This document shows, one piece after another, positions 16,704 through 26,349 of a stretch of 64,000 bases of DNA (position 1 is the first letter of the stretch; every line of letters starts with the position of its first letter). The DNA is taken from contig JAAFJX010000019.1 of the NCBI GenBank assembly GCA_013299045.1, forward strand, positions 19,043 through 83,042, written 5' to 3'. A model generated the notes under the pieces. That model saw nothing but the letters and a program-made list of their open reading frames with translations. It did not search any database and was not told the origin of the DNA. This stretch comes from Cytophagales bacterium. GTDB lineage: Bacteria > Bacteroidota > Bacteroidia > Cytophagales > Bernardetiaceae. Both the position numbers and the translations under genes were made by a program.

Positions 16704-17102
16704 CTATTCCATTTTGAGGTCTTGCACTGCAGAGTAAAAAAGCATTTGCTCTGTTTGCCAAGAATCCATGCTGCCAAACTCTTTTTGCCAGTCATCGTCT
16801 GTCTTAGCAATATAAGCCTGCCTGTCGGAGTCATTAAGTGCAGAGATGCGCACTTGCTTGTAAAACTCCATCTGTAAAGGATTCCAGTTACTAGCATCAC
16901 CTCCAAAAGCGGTACGCCAGTCTTCTAGGGTCTTTTTCTGCCAGTCGGGTAGTTCGGCTGAAGGTAACTCTGTAAAAACAGGATTGGCAGGGTCAAACTT
17001 GCCTTGCGCCTGCATCTCGGCGGATACTAGGCTCATAAAAAAAAGGCAAAGCGAAAGGATAAAGAACTTTTTCAAGGTAGTAGATTGTTTTATGAGGTTC
17101 AA
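16704..17102 (-). CDS. Small exported protein with two DW...E(F/W) motifs
   Basis: This 132-residue protein has a signal peptide ending near EMQAQG. The mature part is helical and acidic and contains an internally repeated pattern: LPDWQKKTLEDWRTAFGGD, then further on TDDDWQKEFGSMDSWQTEQM. Both are followed by an aromatic MEFY/MLFY motif and then a VQD or VRI segment. This suggests two copies of a small helical hairpin. I know no function for it. It is monocistronic with its own terminator. The stretch to the next gene (17103-17425) is AT-rich and holds only the possible promoter listed separately. Confidence 0.65.
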   Translation of the reverse strand: MNLIKQSTTLKKFFILSLCLFFMSLVSAEMQAQGKFDPANPVFTELPSAELPDWQKKTLEDWRTAFGGDASNWNPLQMEFYKQVRISALNDSDRQAYIAKTDDDWQKEFGSMDSWQTEQMLFYSAVQDLKME

Positions 17103-17366
17103 TGTTTTTACAGACTTTGAAAACTGAGATACGCCAGATAATTGAGATAGATTGCTTATTGCTGAAGGATAAACTCAATACGCTCAATCAGGTGCGTAAA
17201 GTTGGTTTTTTTTTTTTATATCTCCAAATTTTTCTGAAAACGATTTCCTAATATTTCCTAAACCAGTCGTTAAAGAATAAAAGCAAGAAGGGATAGACTG
17301 CACCTTGAAAATGAAAAAAAATATAAAAAAAATTTACAAAAAGCGTGTTTATTTAGATTATAGATA

Positions 17367-17374
17367 TAAATTTG
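17367..17374 (+). promoter_or_regulatory. Possible -7 box before cytochrome oxidase subunit III
   Basis: TAAATTTG fits the -7 consensus and lies 51 nt before the start codon. The expected -33 TTG is not present, so the call is tentative. Confidence 0.35.
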
Positions 17375-17425
17375 AGGCGTTAAAAGGGAGGTCTTCCACC
17401 CAAAAATTTTGTAAATCAATTATTT

Positions 17426-18169
17426 ATGGCAACTAACAGTATTGCTACCAACAGCAAAAGAGGTCTCTGGGGCGGTGGCGCAGAACCTTTAAAGGCCAGC
17501 TACGGAAAACTCATGATGTGGTTCTTCCTAGTGTCTGATGCACTCACTTTTTCTGGCTTTTTGACGGCTTATGGCATGGTTCGCTATGCTTATCCATCTT
17601 TTGATGCCACACAGCCTTTCAAATTTAGCGCAGAATACTGGCCTATTCCTGAAAAAGTTTTTGCAGCAGCGCCTTTTATTACAGCAGAAGCACCGCTTGT
17701 TTTCGTTGGTATTATGACCTTTATTCTCATTTTGAGCAGCGTTACTATGGTTTTGGCAGTAGAAGCGGGGCACCGTGGCTCAAGGGTAGAGGTAGAAAAA
17801 TGGATGATATGGACTATCTTAGGCGGTTTGGCTTTTTTGGGCTGCCAAGCGTGGGAGTGGATACACTTTATTGGTGGAACAGGCCCTGAAAGCCCTTATT
17901 TGCAAAAAGGGGTTACTTATTTAGGTGCAAGCCTTACTCAGAATCAGTATGGCCCACCTCCATTTGCGGATTTCTTCTTTTTCATTACGGGCTTCCACGG
18001 CACACACGTTCTCTCGGGCGTGGCGCTGAATGTGCTCATTTTCTATAATACAGTTATGGGCGTTTATGAGCGACGCGGGCATTATGAAATGGTAGAAAAA
18101 GTAGGTCTTTACTGGCACTTTGTAGATTTGGTGTGGGTTTTTGTCTTTACCTTCTTCTATCTTGTTTAA
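17426..18169 (+). CDS. Cytochrome c oxidase subunit III
   Basis: This 247-residue protein has about six membrane segments. It contains KLMMWFFLVSDALTFSGF, the CQAWEWIHFI motif, FFFITGFHGTHVLSG, and ends VGLYWHFVDLVWVFVFTFFY. These are the conserved subunit III segments in order. Subunit III stabilises the haem-copper core that reduces oxygen and pumps protons in the inner membrane. The core subunits I and II are not in the window. A subunit IV gene follows after 61 bp in the same direction, as expected in the phylum. Confidence 0.93.
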   Translation: MATNSIATNSKRGLWGGGAEPLKASYGKLMMWFFLVSDALTFSGFLTAYGMVRYAYPSFDATQPFKFSAEYWPIPEKVFAAAPFITAEAPLVFVGIMTFILILSSVTMVLAVEAGHRGSRVEVEKWMIWTILGGLAFLGCQAWEWIHFIGGTGPESPYLQKGVTYLGASLTQNQYGPPPFADFFFFITGFHGTHVLSGVALNVLIFYNTVMGVYERRGHYEMVEKVGLYWHFVDLVWVFVFTFFYLV

Positions 18170-18230
18170 AAAGCGTTTTCTCTTTTAAGAGTTTTTAGCA
18201 AAATATTTATCCCCTAAATTTTCTTATAAA

Positions 18231-18566
18231 ATGGCAAGTTACGAAGGACTCTCCGCTCAAGAAATTGAGGAAAAGAAAAACAAACAAATTCGTAAAATTT
18301 GGTTGGTTGCAGGTTATTTGGCAGTTATAACCGCTATTGAGTTTGCTATTGCATTCACTAGCATACCAAAAGGTGTTAAAAACATCACCTTCATTGTTTT
18401 GACTATCGTGAAGGCATTTTTTATCGTTGCAGAATTTATGCACTTACGGCATGAGGTTAAAATGCTGATGTATGCGGTCGTATTGCCAATGGCATTTGTT
18501 CTGTGGTTGATTCTGGCTTTATTGATTGAAGCAGATGCTATCTTTAACGTCCTGTTTGGAGGTTAA
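18231..18566 (+). CDS. Cytochrome c oxidase subunit IV family protein
   Basis: This 111-residue protein has three hydrophobic segments (about residues 25-45, 52-72 and 80-105). It contains FIVAEFMHLRHEVK, the motif of the prokaryotic COX4 (caa3 subunit IV) family, between segments 2 and 3. It is an accessory inner-membrane subunit of the oxidase. It is translated from the same transcript as subunit III and followed by a terminator. Confidence 0.85.
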   Translation: MASYEGLSAQEIEEKKNKQIRKIWLVAGYLAVITAIEFAIAFTSIPKGVKNITFIVLTIVKAFFIVAEFMHLRHEVKMLMYAVVLPMAFVLWLILALLIEADAIFNVLFGG

Positions 18567-18601
18567 TTATTCTCCTGCTTGATAATCTGGTTTTTATCTA
18601 G

Positions 18602-18639
18602 AAAAGGCCGCTATTGCTTCTGCAAGTGTGGCCTTTTTT
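18602..18639 (+). terminator. Terminator of the oxidase subunit pair
   Basis: 8-bp core stem (18602-18609 with 18630-18637), a 20-nt loop and a T run to 18639. Confidence 0.7.
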
Positions 18640-18659
18640 ATTAAACGGTTGTTGATATT

Positions 18660-19313
18660 ATGCTTGAAGTAAGATTCCTCACTTGCAATGCCTTTAGTGA
18701 AAATACCTATCTCGTTTGGGACAGCACTACGCTTGAGGCCATTATGATAGACCCAGGCTGCTATGAAGATGCCGAACGTCAAGCCTTTACCTATTTTATT
18801 GCCCAACAAAAACTAAAATTGATTGGTATTTATAATACGCATTGCCACATAGACCACGTGCTGGGTTGTGCATGGGCTATGCGCACCTATAACATTCCGC
18901 TCTATATACACCAAGCCGAATTGAATAACTGCCGCATGAACCCTGTGGTGGCAGACCGTTATGGTTTCCATGCTTTTGAGCCTTTTGAGCATACACACTT
19001 CCTGAAAGAGGACGACCAGATTAAACTTGGCGAACATGACCTAAAAATCCTTTTTGTGCCTGGCCATTCACCGGGGCACGTGGCCTTTTATTCTGCCGAA
19101 AGCAAATTTTGTATCAATGGCGACGTACTCTTCCAGGGCAGCGTAGGCCGTACAGACCTTCCTGGCGGCGATATGGCAACGCTTTTAGAGAGCATTCAAG
19201 AAACCATGTTTGCACTGCCCGACGACACAACCGTTTATTGCGGACACGGCGAACCTACAAGTATTGGTTATGAAAAAATACACAACCCTTTTTGTGGCGA
19301 AAATGCCCGCTAA
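18660..19313 (+). CDS. MBL-fold metallohydrolase (glyoxalase II-like)
   Basis: This 217-residue protein has the zinc-binding motif THCHIDH (His61, His63, Asp65, His66), VPGHSPGHVAFYS, NGDVLFQGSVGRTDLPGG and VYCGHGEPTSIGYEK. All are in the order found in glyoxalase II and related thiolesterases. The family hydrolyses S-lactoylglutathione or related thioesters, but in bacteria without glutathione the substrate is uncertain. The protein is cytosolic. The next gene, moaA, starts 28 bp later, so the two may be co-transcribed. Confidence 0.88.
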   Translation: MLEVRFLTCNAFSENTYLVWDSTTLEAIMIDPGCYEDAERQAFTYFIAQQKLKLIGIYNTHCHIDHVLGCAWAMRTYNIPLYIHQAELNNCRMNPVVADRYGFHAFEPFEHTHFLKEDDQIKLGEHDLKILFVPGHSPGHVAFYSAESKFCINGDVLFQGSVGRTDLPGGDMATLLESIQETMFALPDDTTVYCGHGEPTSIGYEKIHNPFCGENAR

Positions 19314-19341
19314 TCAACTCTGAAAATTGACTCACGGCCCA

Positions 19342-20340
19342 ATGCAAACGCTTTTTGACAATCATGGCCGCAAAATAGACTATTTGCGTTTGGCTGTAAC
19401 AGACCGCTGTAATTTGCGCTGCTTTTATTGTATGCCAGAGAAGGGTGTCCAATTTCTCAGAAAAAAACAATTATTGAGCTTAGAGGAACAAAAACGACTT
19501 CTACGTATTCTTACTGTAGCAGGCATTCGTAAGGTGCGGATAACAGGAGGCGAGCCTTTTGTCTATCCTGATATAGAGGCACTTTTAGATTTTTTGGCTT
19601 TGGAGCTTGATATCCCTAAATTGAGAATCACGACCAATGGCGTTTTGACTGAAAAATATTTACCTCAGTTTGAAAAGTGGGGACTGGAAGTGGTTAATCT
19701 GAGCCTAGATGGCACAGATGCACTTTCTTTTGAGAGAATTAGCAGACGCAAACATTTCAAAAGCGTTTGGCAAACTTTTCAGGCTTTGTTAGAACGCGGC
19801 ATTCGCGTCAAAATCAATGCGGTTATAACGGCTGGGGTGAACGACAACCAGCTCATTCCACTTGCGCGCCTTGCAGAGGAGTATCCCGTTGAAGTCCGTT
19901 TTATTGAAGAAATGCCTTTCAATGGTGTAGGTGCACGTACCGACACGCTCTGGTGGAACTATCAGCGTTTGAGGCAGAGTTTAACCAACGCTTTCGGTAC
20001 ACTTGAGCCTTTACCCAGCCAACCCAGCGAAACAGCTATGCGGTTTGGAATAAGTGGCTTCAAGGGGTATTTAGGCATCATTGCTGCTTTCTCACGCACT
20101 TTTTGTGGCACTTGTAACCGTTTGCGGGTTACGGCAGATGGAACTCTCAAAACCTGCCTCTACGACGACGGAGTCTTTAACATTCGTGATTTGTTGCGCG
20201 CTCATCCTAAAGACGACGAACCTATACGGCAGAAACTTACGCAAGCTCTCGCTAATCGTTCCAAAGATGGCTTTGAGGCTGAAAATAGACGTTCTAGTAA
20301 ATCTAAAATCACCGAGTCCATGACTCAAATTGGAGGCTAA
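19342..20340 (+). CDS. moaA: GTP 3',8-cyclase
   Basis: This 332-residue radical SAM enzyme catalyses the first step of molybdenum cofactor synthesis. The N-terminal cluster motif is CNLRCFYC (Cys23, Cys27, Cys30), with GGEP further on. The second cluster is in FCGTCNRLRVTADGTLKTC near residues 254-272. The C-terminal GG needed for activity is present (QIGG). The start at 19342 was chosen; a TTG five codons upstream is an alternative. No other moa, moe or mob gene is in the window, which is unusual because moaA often sits in a cluster. Confidence 0.95.
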   Translation: MQTLFDNHGRKIDYLRLAVTDRCNLRCFYCMPEKGVQFLRKKQLLSLEEQKRLLRILTVAGIRKVRITGGEPFVYPDIEALLDFLALELDIPKLRITTNGVLTEKYLPQFEKWGLEVVNLSLDGTDALSFERISRRKHFKSVWQTFQALLERGIRVKINAVITAGVNDNQLIPLARLAEEYPVEVRFIEEMPFNGVGARTDTLWWNYQRLRQSLTNAFGTLEPLPSQPSETAMRFGISGFKGYLGIIAAFSRTFCGTCNRLRVTADGTLKTCLYDDGVFNIRDLLRAHPKDDEPIRQKLTQALANRSKDGFEAENRRSSKSKITESMTQIGG

Positions 20341-20471
20341 AAAAGCATGAATACCTTGCTGTATCCTTTAATACCACTTTTTTATAGTCATAATATTTTT
20401 TTAGAATAATTCCTTCCTTATTCAAAAAAGAGTTATTTTTGCAGCATAAAAAAAATAATCTTATTGCACTT

Positions 20472-20996
20472 ATGTCTATTGCCAACAACAAAGGCTATTC
20501 GCCATCTATTATTAAGCAGTTCCGCGAACGTATTCAAAAAGAAAATTACTCTTTTATTTTGAATGATGAAATTGAGCGTAGCGAAGAGAGTGTTGCCTTC
20601 TTCTTTGTAGGCGAATACAAGGGCAATGCCGTTGTATTTGATGCTTGTGTTTATACGCTCCGTTTGCAGTATGAAGTAGAAGTTCTGGAGCAAGCTCAGG
20701 AGATTGTGCAAGAAAAATTTGATGATTTTGATTGGGAAAACGGAGACGAAAATGAACCCAAGGCGGTTGATTTATTTGAAAAAACAGTGAGCATTATTGA
20801 TGAAGAAAAATCAGTACAAGTAGCCGAATTTATTGATTTTGACGAAACAATAGAACTTGGTGTTGGTATTGATGCAGCCCTGAACTGTACTGAAATAACT
20901 GATGCCGTCATTGAAAAGTTTATTCAGGACTTTAATAAGGGTAAGCTCGTCTTATCTGATACCTACGCCTCTTTTGAGGTTCGTGAGGCCTTCTGA
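20472..20996 (+). CDS. Conserved-looking hypothetical protein, acidic
   Basis: This 174-residue protein has a basic helical start (ANNKGYSPSIIKQFRERIQ) followed by a strongly acidic central part rich in Asp and Glu. There is no signal peptide or membrane segment. VFDACVYTLRLQYEVEV and KGKLVLSDTYASFEVREAF look like beta strands. I do not recognise a family. It follows moaA by 131 bp. A TATTTTTG at 20434-20441 may be its -7 box, without a good -33 element. Confidence 0.65.
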   Translation: MSIANNKGYSPSIIKQFRERIQKENYSFILNDEIERSEESVAFFFVGEYKGNAVVFDACVYTLRLQYEVEVLEQAQEIVQEKFDDFDWENGDENEPKAVDLFEKTVSIIDEEKSVQVAEFIDFDETIELGVGIDAALNCTEITDAVIEKFIQDFNKGKLVLSDTYASFEVREAF

Positions 20997-21149
20997 AACT
21001 AAAATTTAAAGGCTTTGGCCAGTGTAAAAACATATAGTTGGACAGAAACCTCTCTTGGTTTGAACTGGGAGGGGATTTTGGGTTTTACCTGATGGCGTAA
21101 AGATGATTATCAGCGTCTTTATCTATTTCGTGAACCCAATCTCCATTTT

Positions 21150-21824
21150 ATGCAAGTTACATCTTATCAAAATATTGAATTTGTTAATTACCGCCCTGAA
21201 CACTATCCTGAACTAAAAGCGGTTATGCAGTTAGCTTACGCATCGGTGGGTGCGCAATATGCCTGCGAACAAGAAATGAATCTGCTTTCCGTGCTCTATC
21301 CCGAAGGGCAATTTGTATGCTTGGTGAATGGTATTTTGGCTGGCTGTGTTACAACTCGCATTGTGCCTTTTGCTAAATACAGCAAACCCCACCGTCTAGA
21401 CCAAGTAGCAGACCTCAACACCTTTATCGAAGATGCTGAAATCGGCGACGTTGTGTGTGGTCTGGACGTGGTCGTACATCCAAACTTTAGAACGCTCAAG
21501 CTAGGCACAAAATTAATGCAGTGTTCTCTAAATCAGTCTTTTAAAGATAACTTCCCATTCTATATAGGCGCTTCGCGGGTAGCTAATTACAAAAACTATG
21601 CTGCAAAAATGTCGCTCTATACTTATGTTCAAAATGTACTGACAGGCCAGCTGCGCGACCCCGCTTTGAGTTTCCATTTAAGCTACGGTGCAAGAGTCAT
21701 TGACCTCATTTATAATTTTGACCCCCAAGATACTGAGTCGGTGGGTTGTGGGGTTGTTGTTGTGTTTGACAATCCATGCTACAACGCCAGCTTGCCACGT
21801 ACAAATCATCTACAAGCCGGCTGA
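21150..21824 (+). CDS. GNAT family N-acetyltransferase
   Basis: This 224-residue protein has a GNAT acetyl-CoA site in CGLDVVVHPNFRTLKLGTKLM (the V-x-P-x-x-R...LG-T-K-L pattern of motif A) near residue 108. The N-terminal IEFVNYRPEHYPELKAVMQ also fits the fold. In several bacteria such a domain precedes a carbon-nitrogen hydrolase, but no such gene is adjacent here. The substrate is unknown and the protein is cytosolic. It appears monocistronic. Confidence 0.75.
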   Translation: MQVTSYQNIEFVNYRPEHYPELKAVMQLAYASVGAQYACEQEMNLLSVLYPEGQFVCLVNGILAGCVTTRIVPFAKYSKPHRLDQVADLNTFIEDAEIGDVVCGLDVVVHPNFRTLKLGTKLMQCSLNQSFKDNFPFYIGASRVANYKNYAAKMSLYTYVQNVLTGQLRDPALSFHLSYGARVIDLIYNFDPQDTESVGCGVVVVFDNPCYNASLPRTNHLQAG

Positions 21825-21900
21825 GCGCTTTAGTCCAGTTTTTTTTAAAACTAAAAATGGACTCGCTTTCAGGTTATACCATAAGTTTTTCTTGTTATTC

Positions 21901-21931
21901 TTTGCTATTTAGCAAGTTTTACTTATTTTTG
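21901..21931 (+). promoter_or_regulatory. Promoter of lepA
   Basis: TTTG at 21901-21904, a 19-nt spacer and TATTTTTG at 21924-21931. The start codon is about 100 nt downstream. Confidence 0.6.
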
Positions 21932-22028
21932 CAAACTTAAAGCGAGGCTTTGGTTTATGTTTTTATAAAAAAAAATAAAACTTTGTTAATTCCCTAAGAA
22001 GCCCAAAAACACGCGAAAGCCAATTTGT

Positions 22029-23813
22029 ATGAAAAATCTCCGTAACTTTTGTATCATAGCTCACATTGACCACGGCAAAAGTACCTTAGCAGACCGTCTC
22101 CTAGAGTTTACCAAAACAGTAGCTGCACGCGATATGCAAGCCCAACTTTTGGACAATATGGACTTGGAACGTGAGCGCGGCATTACCATCAAAAGCCATG
22201 CTATCCAAATGGACTTTTTTTATAAAGGAGAAACTTTTGTATTAAATTTGATTGATACGCCAGGTCACGTGGATTTTTCCTATGAGGTATCGCGCTCCAT
22301 AGCGGCCTGTGAGGGCGCTCTATTGGTTGTAGATGCCGCTCAGGGTATAGAGGCGCAAACCATTTCTAACCTCTATTTAGCCATTGCGAGTAATCTCACC
22401 ATCATTCCAGTACTTAACAAAATTGATTTGCCGAGTGCTCAGCCCGAACTCGTTGGCGAACAGATTATAGACCTTATTGGCTGCGACCGCGAAGATATTA
22501 TTTTGGCAAGCGCTAAAGACGGTATAGGCATTCCTGAAATACTGGCAGCCATTGTTGAGCGAGTGCCAAGCCCTAAAGGCGACCCCAATGCGCCCTTACA
22601 GGCACTTATTTTTGACTCCGTCTTTAATTCTTATAGAGGCGTAGAAGTGCTTTTTAAAGTACTGAATGGCACTATCAAGAAAAATGATAAAATCAAATTC
22701 ATGGCCACAGACCGCATTTATGATGCCGACGAGGTAGGTATCATGCGCCTGAACTATGAGCCTAAGCCTGAAATTTCAGCCGGGAACGTGGGCTATCTCA
22801 TTTCTGGAATAAAAGTAGCCAAAGAGGTAAAAGTAGGCGATACCATAACCTTGCTCAGTACTCCTGCCGCCGAACCTATCAAGGGCTTTGAAGATGTAAA
22901 GCCCATGGTCTTTGCCGGTATTTATCCCGTGGACACCATTGATTTTGAGGAGCTTCGTGCCTCTATGGAAAAACTGCAACTCAACGATGCAGCCCTTACC
23001 TGGGAGCCTGAAACCTCTGCGGCCTTGGGTTTTGGCTTCCGTTGTGGATTTTTAGGTATGCTGCACATGGAAATTGTGCAAGAACGCCTTGAACGTGAGT
23101 TTGATATGACGGTTATTACAACCGTACCTTCTGTCCAGTTCTTGGTTACGCTGGGTAACGGCGACTTACAAAAAGTAAGTGCTCCGTCCGAAATGCCTGA
23201 GCCTGGTAAAATGCGTAAAGTAGAAGAACCATTTATCAAAGCAACTATCATTACTAAAGCAGAATACATAGGTGCAATCATTTCTTTGTGCATCGAAAAA
23301 CGAGGTATTATCAAAAATCAGTCTTACCTTACCGTGGACCGTGTAGAAATGATATTTGAAATGCCATTGGCCGAAATTGTATTTGATTTCTTTGACAAAC
23401 TCAAAACAATTTCTAGAGGCTATGCTTCGTTGGATTATGAGTTGATAACACCGCAAGAGTCCGATATGGTCAAGCTGGACATCATGCTAAACGGCGAAAA
23501 CGTGGACGCGCTTTCAGCTATTGTGCATAGGTCTAAGGCGTATGATTGGGGCAAGCGTATCTGTGAAAAACTAAGAGAACTGCTCCCGCGCCAGCAGTTT
23601 GAAATTGCTATTCAGGCTGGTATAGGCGCAAAAATTATCGCTCGCGAAACGGTCAAAGCTTTGCGTAAGGACGTTACGGCCAAATGCTATGGGGGAGATA
23701 TTTCGCGTAAGCGCAAACTCTTGGAAAAACAGAAAAAAGGTAAAAAGCGTATGCGCCAAATTGGCCGCGTGGAAGTGCCGCAAGAGGCTTTTATGGCCGT
23801 ACTAAAAATTTAA
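22029..23813 (+). CDS. lepA: Elongation factor 4 (back-translocating GTPase LepA)
   Basis: This 594-residue protein starts with the G1 loop AHIDHGKST, then ERGITIKSH (G2), [11 protein letters not shown] (G3) and NKIDLPSA (G4), followed by the EF-G-like domains. The C-terminal LepA-specific region has [18 protein letters not shown] and [20 protein letters not shown]4 acts on ribosomes in the cytosol, in stress translation and in subunit biogenesis. Length and motif order are typical. It is monocistronic behind its own promoter. Confidence 0.98.
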   Translation: MKNLRNFCIIAHIDHGKSTLADRLLEFTKTVAARDMQAQLLDNMDLERERGITIKSHAIQMDFFYKGETFVLNLIDTPGHVDFSYEVSRSIAACEGALLVVDAAQGIEAQTISNLYLAIASNLTIIPVLNKIDLPSAQPELVGEQIIDLIGCDREDIILASAKDGIGIPEILAAIVERVPSPKGDPNAPLQALIFDSVFNSYRGVEVLFKVLNGTIKKNDKIKFMATDRIYDADEVGIMRLNYEPKPEISAGNVGYLISGIKVAKEVKVGDTITLLSTPAAEPIKGFEDVKPMVFAGIYPVDTIDFEELRASMEKLQLNDAALTWEPETSAALGFGFRCGFLGMLHMEIVQERLEREFDMTVITTVPSVQFLVTLGNGDLQKVSAPSEMPEPGKMRKVEEPFIKATIITKAEYIGAIISLCIEKRGIIKNQSYLTVDRVEMIFEMPLAEIVFDFFDKLKTISRGYASLDYELITPQESDMVKLDIMLNGENVDALSAIVHRSKAYDWGKRICEKLRELLPRQQFEIAIQAGIGAKIIARETVKALRKDVTAKCYGGDISRKRKLLEKQKKGKKRMRQIGRVEVPQEAFMAVLKI

Positions 23814-23890
23814 TAATAACCGTTCCTACTATCTTTTGGCTCTTTTTTTGACATCAAAAAGTAATAATTGACTTGTAAAAGAAAAAAACA

Positions 23891-24430
23891 ATGGTAAAAA
23901 CTTGGACTCAAAAATGCGCTTTGGTGATAGGCTCGGTCGTTCTTTGTCTTATTATAACAACAGCAGCCTTTTCGCAGATTAATCCTAAAAGCTTGGGTAT
24001 AAAGTATGATGCAGATGCGCTGCCGCAGGCTTTAGAACTTGCCAGTAAAAACTATGCAAATATCAAGAATGGGAGCTTTGAGCGCAACTCTTTGGCACTA
24101 AAAGCCCTCTTGCCTACACATACTGGTCATCATCATCGCATGGAGGCTATTGCACTCCTTATGGCCAGCATAGACCCCACTAACTTTGATAAAACGGAAA
24201 TGGGCATACGTGCTGCCTATGCCTGTATGTCTGCCGTTGTACATCTTGCCTATGCGCGTACATCTGATTTAGGGGTAGCTATCCCACAAACAGAAGTAGA
24301 TGCGGTTGTGCAGGCTATGGAAAGAATTTACCCTGACCGTCAGTCTCTAACCGACCGTATTGTAGAAAAAATGAATGTTGTGATGGCTGCTGATGCTGCT
24401 AAAGAAGCCGCGTCAGAACAAGAAAAGTAA
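23891..24430 (+). CDS. Exported hypothetical protein
   Basis: This 179-residue protein has a signal peptide (VIGSVVLCLIITTAAFSQ) and an all-helical mature part. It contains a histidine-rich HTGHHHRMEAIALLMA stretch and two helices of similar spacing (ALELASKNYANIKNG and AYACMSAVVHLAYARTSD). The HTGHHHRME run could bind a metal ion, but this is speculation. I know no family for it. It lies 77 bp after lepA, without an obvious terminator between, and is followed by a strong terminator. Confidence 0.65.
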   Translation: MVKTWTQKCALVIGSVVLCLIITTAAFSQINPKSLGIKYDADALPQALELASKNYANIKNGSFERNSLALKALLPTHTGHHHRMEAIALLMASIDPTNFDKTEMGIRAAYACMSAVVHLAYARTSDLGVAIPQTEVDAVVQAMERIYPDRQSLTDRIVEKMNVVMAADAAKEAASEQEK

Positions 24431-24453
24431 CATTTCTTTCGCTGTGTCCAGAC

Positions 24454-24499
24454 AAAACCTTACAAAGCGATTTTAACTTTGCAAGGTTTTTTTTTATTT
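24454..24499 (+). terminator. Intrinsic terminator before the ribosomal cluster
   Basis: A 14-bp stem with one mismatch (24454-24467 with 24477-24490), then more T. It isolates rplB from upstream genes. Confidence 0.8.
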
Positions 24500-24571
24500 G
24501 TGTTATACGACCAAATTTATTTCACTACTGGCGCTAAAACAAGGCTTGGCTATAATTTTTTAAAAAAGGTA

Positions 24572-24601
24572 TTGCTTTTTGAAAATAAAACTCTATTTTT
24601 G
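24572..24601 (+). promoter_or_regulatory. Promoter of rplB-rpsS-rplV-rpsC
   Basis: TTG at 24572-24574, a 19-nt spacer and TATTTTTG at 24594-24601. The rplB start codon follows 107 nt later. Confidence 0.65.
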
Positions 24602-24708
24602 CGGTCTGTTAAGTATTATCCAACTGCTCTGCTAGCAATACAATCAGCTAAAGCCTTGATAGTCAAGTGCTGCAAAGATTGTGAAAAAGCAGAGTGAATT
24701 TCAAAAAA

Positions 24709-25539
24709 ATGGCTGTTAAAAAACTCAGACCCGTAACGCCCGGGCAAAGATTCAGAGTGGCACCGTCTTTTGCAGACATTACCACAAAAAATCCAGAAAA
24801 ATCTTTGCTTGAACCCCTGAAAAAGTCAGGTGGTCGTAACAATCAAGGGCGTATGACGATTCGGAACGTAGGCGGAGGCCACAAACAACTGTACCGAATC
24901 ATTGATTTCAAACGCGCAAAACGCGACGTTAGTGCTGAAGTAATGACGATTGAGTATGACCCGAACCGTTCGGCTCGTATTGCGCTCATTAAGTACGAAG
25001 ACGGTGAAAAAGCCTACATCATTGCACCAAACGGTCTTAAAGTAGGTACTAAGGTGCGTGCTGGTTCAGGGATTGCCCCTGAAGTAGGCAATGCGCTTCC
25101 ACTCTCCGATATGCCTATCGGTACTGTTGTTCACAACGTAGAGCTGAAGCCAGGCCAGGGTGCAGCTATGGCGCGTAGTGCAGGTACTTATGTGCAACTC
25201 GTGGCGCGTGATGGCAAATATGCTACACTCAAATTGCCTTCGGGCGAAATGCGTTTGGTTTTGGCCAATTGCTATGCCACAGTAGGCTCTGTTTCTAATG
25301 CAGACCACATGAACGTAACGCTCGGTAAAGCGGGCAGAAATCGTTGGCTAGGCCGTCGTCCTCGCACGCGCCCTGTAGCCATGAACCCCGTGGATCACCC
25401 AATGGGTGGTGGTGAAGGCCGTGCATCTGGCGGACACCCACGTTCTCGCAATGGTCTGTATGCAAAAGGACAGAAAACACGTAAGCCTAACAAGTACTCT
25501 GACAAGTTCATTGTTAGCAAACCTAAAGCTAAAAAGTAA
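24709..25539 (+). CDS. rplB: 50S ribosomal protein L2
   Basis: This 276-residue protein has the L2 signatures: [32 protein letters not shown], and the peptidyl-transferase-centre loop [16 protein letters not shown]2 is a core large-subunit protein needed for subunit association. The start at 24709 (MAVKKLRPV) fits the family. In most bacteria rplB follows rpsJ-rplC-rplD-rplW; here none of these is upstream, and a terminator plus promoter separate it from the preceding gene. Confidence 0.98.
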   Translation: MAVKKLRPVTPGQRFRVAPSFADITTKNPEKSLLEPLKKSGGRNNQGRMTIRNVGGGHKQLYRIIDFKRAKRDVSAEVMTIEYDPNRSARIALIKYEDGEKAYIIAPNGLKVGTKVRAGSGIAPEVGNALPLSDMPIGTVVHNVELKPGQGAAMARSAGTYVQLVARDGKYATLKLPSGEMRLVLANCYATVGSVSNADHMNVTLGKAGRNRWLGRRPRTRPVAMNPVDHPMGGGEGRASGGHPRSRNGLYAKGQKTRKPNKYSDKFIVSKPKAKK

Positions 25540-25563
25540 CCCCTACACCTCGTACAAAAATTT

Positions 25564-25845
25564 ATGGCACGTTCATTAAGAAAAGGCCCATACGTAGAAG
25601 CCAGACTTGAAGGCAGAGTCCTTGAGTTAAATAAGGCCAGCAAAAAGAAAGTTATCAAAACTTGGTCTAGGCGCTCCATGATTACTCCCGACTTTATCGG
25701 GCACACGTTTTCGGTACATAACGGTAACAAATTTATACCTGTTTATGTAACTGACACTATGGTAGGCCACAAACTCGGCGAGTTTGCTCCTACCCGCAAC
25801 TTTAGAGGCCACGTAGCCAAAAAAGATAAAAAAGGTAAAAAGTAA
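25564..25845 (+). CDS. rpsS: 30S ribosomal protein S19
   Basis: This 93-residue protein contains [26 protein letters not shown] and [16 protein letters not shown], the S19 motifs in order. S19 binds the 3' major domain of 16S rRNA in the head of the small subunit and contacts S13. It is 24 bp after rplB and 27 bp before rplV, in one operon. Confidence 0.98.
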   Translation: MARSLRKGPYVEARLEGRVLELNKASKKKVIKTWSRRSMITPDFIGHTFSVHNGNKFIPVYVTDTMVGHKLGEFAPTRNFRGHVAKKDKKGKK

Positions 25846-25872
25846 ACAGGTCGCTCAAGACCACTTGTAAAC

Positions 25873-26337
25873 ATGGAAGCTGTAGCCAAATTACGAAATT
25901 TATCCATATCGCCACGCAAAATGCGCTTAGTAGCCGACCTCGTGCGTGGCCAAAGCGTTAAGAAGGCACTTGGCCTGCTCAAATTTGAAGGCAAAGCAGG
26001 TGCGCCTTATCTTCACAAACTCATTCTCTCGGCCGTAGCCAACTGGCGTGCGCACAATCCCGGAGAAGAGAACCTTGTTGAAGCACTCCGTATCACGACT
26101 ATCTTTGTAGATGGCGGCAAAGTTCTCAAAAGAATGCTGCCTGCCCCGCAAGGCCGTGCATACCGTATCCGCAAACGTTCTAACCACATCACCCTTGTTG
26201 TTGATATACCTGAAGAGGTACGTGACTCTCAAGATGACGTGATGAACGTGGCCAACACGCTCGCTACCGAGCAGTTAGAAAAGGCCGACAACAATACATC
26301 TTCTTCTGATTCAATTGAAAACCCTAAAGAAAACTAA
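25873..26337 (+). CDS. rplV: 50S ribosomal protein L22
   Basis: The first 115 residues are L22: LRNLSISPRKMRLVADLVRG at the start and the extended loop with VLKRMLPAPQGRAYRIRKR near residues 79-97, which lines the exit tunnel and can carry macrolide-resistance changes. About 40 additional C-terminal residues are acidic and Ser/Asn-rich (ADNNTSSSDSIENPKEN), a low-complexity tail. It is the third gene of the four-gene operon. Confidence 0.97.
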   Translation: MEAVAKLRNLSISPRKMRLVADLVRGQSVKKALGLLKFEGKAGAPYLHKLILSAVANWRAHNPGEENLVEALRITTIFVDGGKVLKRMLPAPQGRAYRIRKRSNHITLVVDIPEEVRDSQDDVMNVANTLATEQLEKADNNTSSSDSIENPKEN

Positions 26338-26349
26338 CCTCCAAACACT

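Noticed and set aside
16544..16906. Reverse-strand frame of 120 codons near 16.7 kb
   Set aside because: It crosses a terminator and overlaps the exported DW-repeat protein in another frame, whose signal peptide makes it the better gene.
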